Source: Neisseriaceae bacterium (GTDB lineage: Bacteria > Pseudomonadota > Gammaproteobacteria > Burkholderiales > Neisseriaceae). Taken from it: 10,606 nucleotides of DNA. The position numbers and the translations under genes are program-made. The stretch covers positions 1 to 10,606 of the forward strand of contig JAFWUA010000030.1 of NCBI GenBank assembly GCA_017518785.1, read 5' to 3'. The notes under the pieces are model-generated. The model had not been told where the DNA came from. It worked only from the letters and a program-made list of their open reading frames with translations, and did no database searches. This document shows positions 7,365 through 10,606 of this stretch, piece by piece (position 1 is the stretch's first letter; every line of letters starts with the position of its first letter).

Positions 7365-7380
7365 AGGTTTTATTTTAGCT

Positions 7381-7386
7381 TATAAT
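7381..7386 (+). promoter_or_regulatory. Possible -10 box of mnmA
   Basis: TATAAT matches the sigma-70 -10 consensus fully and lies 9 bases before the mnmA ATG. No good -35 hexamer is seen 16-18 bp upstream, because that space is filled by the inverted repeat. In AT-rich DNA the box could be chance. Confidence 0.35.
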
Positions 7387-7395
7387 TAAAGAACT

Positions 7396-8463
7396 ATGAC
7401 AAATATTACAGTTGGACTTTCTGGTGGTGTAGATTCTTCTGTTGCTGCACATATTTTGCAACAACAAGGGTTTGGTGTGCGTGGTATTTTTATGCAGAAT
7501 TGGGAAGATGATGACAATGATGGTTATTGTTCAATCAAAGAAGATTCATTAGATGCGATTGCTGTTGCAGATATTTTGGGTATAGATATTGATTTAATTA
7601 ATTTCGCATCAGAATATAAGGATAGAGTTTTTAGCTATTTTTTAGATGAATACAGTGCAGGACGTACTCCCAATCCAGATATATTGTGCAATTCAGAGAT
7701 TAAATTCAAGTGTTTTCTTGAACACGCTTTGCAGCATGATGCGGCTGCTATTGCCACTGGACATTATGCACGTAAAATAGAGCGTGATGGCGTGCATTAT
7801 TTATACAAAGGTTTGGACGATAGTAAAGATCAAAGTTATTTTCTATATCGTTTGTCTCAATATCAACTGTCTTACGCACTATTTCCTTTGGGGGAAATGA
7901 AAAAAACAGAGGTTAGAGAACTTGCAGCTAAACTTAAATTGCCAACAGCACATAAAAAAGATAGCACCGGAATTTGTTTTATCGGTGAACGTCCTTTCCG
8001 GCAGTTTTTACAAAAATACCTTCCTACATATGCAGGAGTGATGCGTACTCCGGAAGGTAAAATTGTCGGAGAACATTGTGGTTTAAGTTTTTATACAATT
8101 GGGCAACGTAAAGGATTGAATATAGGAGGAGCAGGGGAAGCTTGGTTTGTTGCAGGTAAAGATTTGAAAAACAATGAATTAATCGTAGTGCAAGGACATA
8201 ATCACCCTTTATTATTATCACAAGGTTTGTTGATGAATAATATGTCTTACACATTGCCGGAAAAACCTCCTGCTGGAAAATATACTGCAAAAACACGTTA
8301 TCGCATGGAAGATGCACTGTGTGAATTAATTTATCAAGAAGATGGATATGCCAAACTTATTTTCGATAATCCACAATGGGCAGTAACTCCTGGTCAATCT
8401 GCGGTATTGTATGATGGTGATTGTTGTTTGGGTGGCGGTATTATTGTTTCTACCATTGATTAA
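7396..8463 (+). CDS. mnmA: tRNA-specific 2-thiouridylase MnmA
   Basis: ATP-dependent enzyme that makes 2-thiouridine at wobble U34 of tRNA Lys, Glu and Gln, taking sulfur from a relay protein (TusE or a cysteine desulfurase). The 355 residues contain the PP-loop GLSGGVDSSVAA at 7-18, FMQNWEDD, the first catalytic cysteine Cys98 in NPDILCNSEIKF, ATGHYAR, KDQSYFLYRLSQ, LGEMKKTEVRELA, and the second cysteine Cys194 in DSTGICFIGERPF; GLSFYTIGQRKGLNIGG marks the central domain. Slightly shorter than E. coli MnmA but complete. The ATG begins only 10 bp after a TATAAT box, with no strong Shine-Dalgarno, so the leader may be very short. A partial 12-mer lies at 7996-8004. The pyrimidine kinase and Maf neighbours have no known functional link. 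Confidence 0.97.
   Translation: MTNITVGLSGGVDSSVAAHILQQQGFGVRGIFMQNWEDDDNDGYCSIKEDSLDAIAVADILGIDIDLINFASEYKDRVFSYFLDEYSAGRTPNPDILCNSEIKFKCFLEHALQHDAAAIATGHYARKIERDGVHYLYKGLDDSKDQSYFLYRLSQYQLSYALFPLGEMKKTEVRELAAKLKLPTAHKKDSTGICFIGERPFRQFLQKYLPTYAGVMRTPEGKIVGEHCGLSFYTIGQRKGLNIGGAGEAWFVAGKDLKNNELIVVQGHNHPLLLSQGLLMNNMSYTLPEKPPAGKYTAKTRYRMEDALCELIYQEDGYAKLIFDNPQWAVTPGQSAVLYDGDCCLGGGIIVSTID
7996..8007 (-). repeat. Partial copy of the uptake-like 12-mer (10/12)
   Basis: Minus strand reads AAACTGCCGGAA inside mnmA: the core CTGCCGGAA is intact and two of the first three bases differ. It encodes Phe-Arg-Gln-Phe just after the second catalytic cysteine, so chance or protein constraint is possible. Confidence 0.4.
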
Positions 8464-8566
8464 TGATATCAATTAGTATTTTTTAATAGTAAAAGTTAAT
8501 CTAAATTGGCAATCTATTAAGTTTGCACTGCACACTAATTGGACAACTAAATAAAAAATATTTGCT

Positions 8567-8572
8567 TATAAT
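8567..8572 (+). promoter_or_regulatory. Possible -10 box of fadD
   Basis: TATAAT in the 147-bp gap between mnmA and fadD, 38 bases before the chosen ATG. A TTGGAC lies at 8539-8544 but 22 bp away, too far for a standard spacer, so only the -10 is well matched. I see no clear FadR-like operator. Confidence 0.4.
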
Positions 8573-8610
8573 ATTAGGCAGGGAATAATTTATTTAATCT
8601 GTTGATAATT

Positions 8611-10275
8611 ATGAAAAAGATATGGATAAATAACTACGAACAGGGGGTGGCGACAGATGCCAATGTCGCTCAATATTCGTCAATACCTGATGTTTTTTTA
8701 CACAGTGTTGAACGATTTTCCTCACGTGTTGCGTATCGTAATTTTGGTACTTCTTTAACCTTTTATCAAACAGGATTATTAACAAAATATTTTGCTTCAT
8801 TTTTGCAAAATCATTTGCAAGTAAAGCGTGGTGAACGTATTGCGATTATGATGCCTAATGTATTGCAATATCCAGTTGCAATTTTTGGGGCGTTGCGTGC
8901 TGGAATGGTGGTGGTGAATGTTAATCCATTGTACACCCCACGTGAATTAGCGTATCAGCTCAATAATAGTGGTGCTACCACTATTATTATTTTGGAAAAT
9001 TTTGCTAATACGCTATCTTCTATAATAGAACAAACTCAAATTAAAAATATTATTATTGCACGCATTGGAGATTTATTGGGAAGCATCAAGGGTAGAGTAA
9101 TTAATTTTGCAGTACGTTATATCAAAAAAATGATTGCAGAATATAATTTGCCAAATACTATTAGTTTTAATCGAGCGATTGAATTGGGTAAACAAAAGCC
9201 ATTTGTTGAAGTTGCTTTGTCATTAGATGATTTGGCAATGTTACAATATACCGGTGGTACAACAGGTACAGCCAAAGGTGCAATGCTTACTCATGGAAAT
9301 ATTTGTGCCAATATGGCACAAGCTCGTGAGTGGATTAAAAATAAACTAATCTTTGGTGAAGAAACTTTCGTTACCCCTTTGCCGCTGTATCATATTTTTT
9401 CTCTGACCGTAAATTTAATGATTGCATGCAATGTAGGTGCTACCAATGTTCTTATTACCAATCCTCGTGATATTAAAAGTTTTATAAAAATATTACGCCA
9501 TACTAAAACCACTGTAATTACCGGAGTTAATACCTTATTTAATGCATTATTAGATAATCCTGATTTTGCAAAAATAGACTTTTCCACTTGGAAGCTTTCA
9601 TTAAGTGGAGGTATGGCAACTCAAAAAAGTGTTGCAAAACAGTGGTATAAAATAACAGGCTTACCACTGATTGAAGCATATGGCTTAACCGAATGCAGTC
9701 CAGGAGTTTGTGTAAACCCATTGAATATCACAGAATATACCGGAGATATAGGATTACCAATTCCAAACACCGAAGTACAAATTCGCGACAATGATGGTTG
9801 TGAAGTACCAATTGGAGAGGTTGGCGAATTGTGGGTGAAAGGACCACAAGTGATGAAAGGTTATTGGCAGACAGATGAAGAAACTGCCAAAGTTTTTGAT
9901 AAAGACGGTTGGTTATCTACTGGCGATATTTGTACTATGGATAATCGCGGATTTATTAGACTAATCGATCGCAAAAAAGACATCATTGTTATTTCTGGAT
10001 TTAACGTCTATCCTAATGAAATAGAAGAGATTGTTGCAAATATGGAGGGGGTACGCGAAGTCGCCTGCATCGGTACTTTAAATGAAAAAAATAACGAAGC
10101 TATCAAAATATTTGTAGTACGTAATAATCCATCTAAACTCACCAAAGAAGAAATCATATCTTATTGCAAAAAACAATTAACTGCTTACAAAGTACCAAAA
10201 ATAATAGAATTTTGTGATGAGTTACCGAAAAGTAATGTAGGCAAAGTGTTGCGTCAAAAACTACGTGATCAATAA
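8611..10275 (+). CDS. fadD: Long-chain fatty acid--CoA ligase FadD
   Basis: Peripheral inner-membrane acyl-CoA synthetase: it activates imported long-chain fatty acids through an acyl-AMP to acyl-CoA for beta-oxidation or phospholipid use. I place the start at the ATG at 8611, giving MKKIWINNYEQGV, which mirrors E. coli FadD; a TTG three codons earlier is in frame but has no support. The 554 residues carry the AMP-binding motif YTGGTTGTAKGAMLTHGN from 213, EAYGLTECSPG, GWLSTGDICTMDNRGFIRLIDRKKD, the fatty-acid signature region ending GFNVYPNEIEE, and the C-terminal PKSNVGKVLRQKL with catalytic Lys545. A strong -10 box lies about 40 bp upstream. It holds no copy of the 12-mer. No other fad gene is present. 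Confidence 0.94.
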   Translation: MKKIWINNYEQGVATDANVAQYSSIPDVFLHSVERFSSRVAYRNFGTSLTFYQTGLLTKYFASFLQNHLQVKRGERIAIMMPNVLQYPVAIFGALRAGMVVVNVNPLYTPRELAYQLNNSGATTIIILENFANTLSSIIEQTQIKNIIIARIGDLLGSIKGRVINFAVRYIKKMIAEYNLPNTISFNRAIELGKQKPFVEVALSLDDLAMLQYTGGTTGTAKGAMLTHGNICANMAQAREWIKNKLIFGEETFVTPLPLYHIFSLTVNLMIACNVGATNVLITNPRDIKSFIKILRHTKTTVITGVNTLFNALLDNPDFAKIDFSTWKLSLSGGMATQKSVAKQWYKITGLPLIEAYGLTECSPGVCVNPLNITEYTGDIGLPIPNTEVQIRDNDGCEVPIGEVGELWVKGPQVMKGYWQTDEETAKVFDKDGWLSTGDICTMDNRGFIRLIDRKKDIIVISGFNVYPNEIEEIVANMEGVREVACIGTLNEKNNEAIKIFVVRNNPSKLTKEEIISYCKKQLTAYKVPKIIEFCDELPKSNVGKVLRQKLRDQ

Positions 10276-10339
10276 ATTATAGTCGATGCATATCAGAACT
10301 ATTTTTCTTATGGATTGACATATTCTTTTGAGTTCATTT

Positions 10340-10348
10340 TGCTACAAT
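10340..10348 (+). promoter_or_regulatory. Possible extended -10 promoter element
   Basis: TGCTACAAT fits an extended -10 (TGn plus TACAAT). A perfect TTGACA is at 10315-10320, but the spacer is 22 bp, so the pair is not a standard promoter. If active it would transcribe through the repeats towards whatever follows the window. Confidence 0.3.
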
Positions 10349-10370
10349 CAATTATAGAGACTCCTGCAAA

Positions 10371-10456
10371 ACTCGTCATTTTGAATTTCACGAAGTGAAA
10401 TGAAGAATATAACTTATTGTTTATAAAGATTCTTCGCTACGCTCAAAATGACGAGT
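10371..10456. repeat. 86-bp inverted-repeat element (MITE/REP-like)
   Basis: The ends are perfect 14-bp inverted repeats: ACTCGTCATTTTGA at 10371-10384 and its complement at 10443-10456. Inside are a second palindrome (ATTTCAC, loop GAA, GTGAAAT, 10385-10401) and a third pair, GAAGAAT at 10402-10408 with ATTCTTC at 10429-10435, so the whole unit can fold into a branched structure. The right half on the minus strand resembles the TCATTTTGAGCGTAGCGAAG type of dispersed repeat seen in several bacterial genomes (from memory). The 9-mer CTGCAAAAC occurs at 10364-10372 and again at 10466-10474, flanking the unit but not cleanly abutting it. It encodes nothing. Confidence 0.7.
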
Positions 10457-10502
10457 AAGAAACCACTGCAAAACCCTACTATTTTAAAACAAAACGCCGT
10501 AA

Positions 10503-10521
10503 GGTGGGTCTTCGACCCACC
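10503..10521. repeat. Hairpin GGTGGGTC-TTC-GACCCACC
   Basis: A perfect 8-bp stem with a 3-base loop, much richer in GC than its surroundings. The same arms recur at 10586-10604, so this is a repeated unit. The stem has no T tract after it on either strand, which argues against a simple terminator. Confidence 0.7.
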
Positions 10522-10523
10522 AA

Positions 10524-10541
10524 CTTGACCGATAGGTCGAG
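10524..10541. repeat. Small hairpin CTTGACC-GATA-GGTCGAG
   Basis: A 7-bp stem (one G-T pair) with a GATA loop, two bases after the preceding hairpin. It is probably part of the same composite repeat. Confidence 0.45.
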
Positions 10542-10585
10542 ATAAAAATAATTAAAATTCAAATACTTGTAATTCTTAACATTTT

Positions 10586-10604
10586 GGTGGGTCTTTCGAC
10601 CCAC
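10586..10604. repeat. Second GGTGGGTC/GACCCAC hairpin at window end
   Basis: GTGGGTC at 10587-10593 pairs with GACCCAC at 10598-10604 around a TTTC loop. It is a second copy of the hairpin at 10503-10521 with one extra T in the loop. The window ends two bases later, so the unit may continue. Confidence 0.65.
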
Positions 10605-10606
10605 AC

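Larger units (their letters stand above)
7313..7374 (+). terminator. Inverted 12-mer pair, likely transcription terminator after maf
   Basis: Bases 7313-7327 and 7351-7365 are a perfect 15-bp inverted repeat made of two head-to-head copies of the 12-mer plus three flanking pairs, with a 23-base AT-rich loop. The RNA stem would be followed by GGUUUUAUUUU, a moderate U tract. It sits between the maf stop and the mnmA promoter region, where a terminator would be expected. Inverted uptake-sequence pairs serve this role in Neisseria and Haemophilus; that it does so here is inferred. The loop is longer than in a classic intrinsic terminator. Confidence 0.65.
10276..10606. other. Gene-free, palindrome-rich tail
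   Basis: These 331 bases after fadD hold no convincing coding region. They contain a possible promoter near 10340, an 86-bp inverted-repeat element, and three small GC-rich hairpins in otherwise AT-rich DNA. No tRNA or CRISPR array is visible. The window ends within or just after the last hairpin. Confidence 0.7.

Noticed and set aside
8602..8610. TTG at 8602 as the start of fadD
   Set aside because: No ribosome site supports it, and the ATG at 8611 gives an N-terminus matching E. coli FadD.
10315..10348. TTGACA with TACAAT as a standard sigma-70 promoter
   Set aside because: The spacer is 22 bp, well outside the usual 16-18; only the extended -10 was kept, at low confidence.
10503..10606. 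Start of a CRISPR array
   Set aside because: The repeated units are short hairpins with unequal loops and different flanks, not direct repeats with regular spacers.

Overview
The window is one AT-rich stretch (mid-30s % GC by eye) of a Gram-negative proteobacterial chromosome. All ten recognised genes lie on the + strand. UbiG (ubiquinone synthesis), MurU (Gram-negative peptidoglycan recycling), a YdgA/DUF945 protein, YhdE-type Maf, MnmA and an E. coli-like FadD point to a gamma- or betaproteobacterium. I cannot name the genus from sequence alone.

Layout. Positions 1-2628 are the end of a surface-polysaccharide (capsule, LPS or exopolysaccharide) locus: a phosphoglycosyl transferase cut by the window edge, a family 2 glycosyltransferase and a HasB-like UDP-glucose 6-dehydrogenase. 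These would load the first sugar on undecaprenyl phosphate, extend the chain and supply UDP-glucuronate. Positions 2681-8463 are a run of housekeeping genes: murU, a DUF945 protein, thiD, ubiG, maf and mnmA. Only thiD and ubiG are tightly spaced (15 bp) and look like an operon. A long-chain acyl-CoA synthetase (fadD) follows at 8611-10275. The last 331 bases carry no gene but are dense in palindromes: an 86-bp element with 14-bp terminal inverted repeats and three small hairpins.

The most notable signal is a 12-mer, AGTCTGCCGGAA, found six times without mismatch (both strands, inside genes and between them) plus two partial copies. Two copies form a 15-bp inverted repeat between maf and mnmA, followed by a T-rich stretch. 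This is how DNA uptake sequences of naturally competent Neisseriaceae behave (scattered copies, inverted pairs used as terminators). The word is close to, but not the same as, the dialects I know. It is absent from the polysaccharide genes and from fadD. I infer a candidate uptake-sequence dialect; a whole-genome count would decide.
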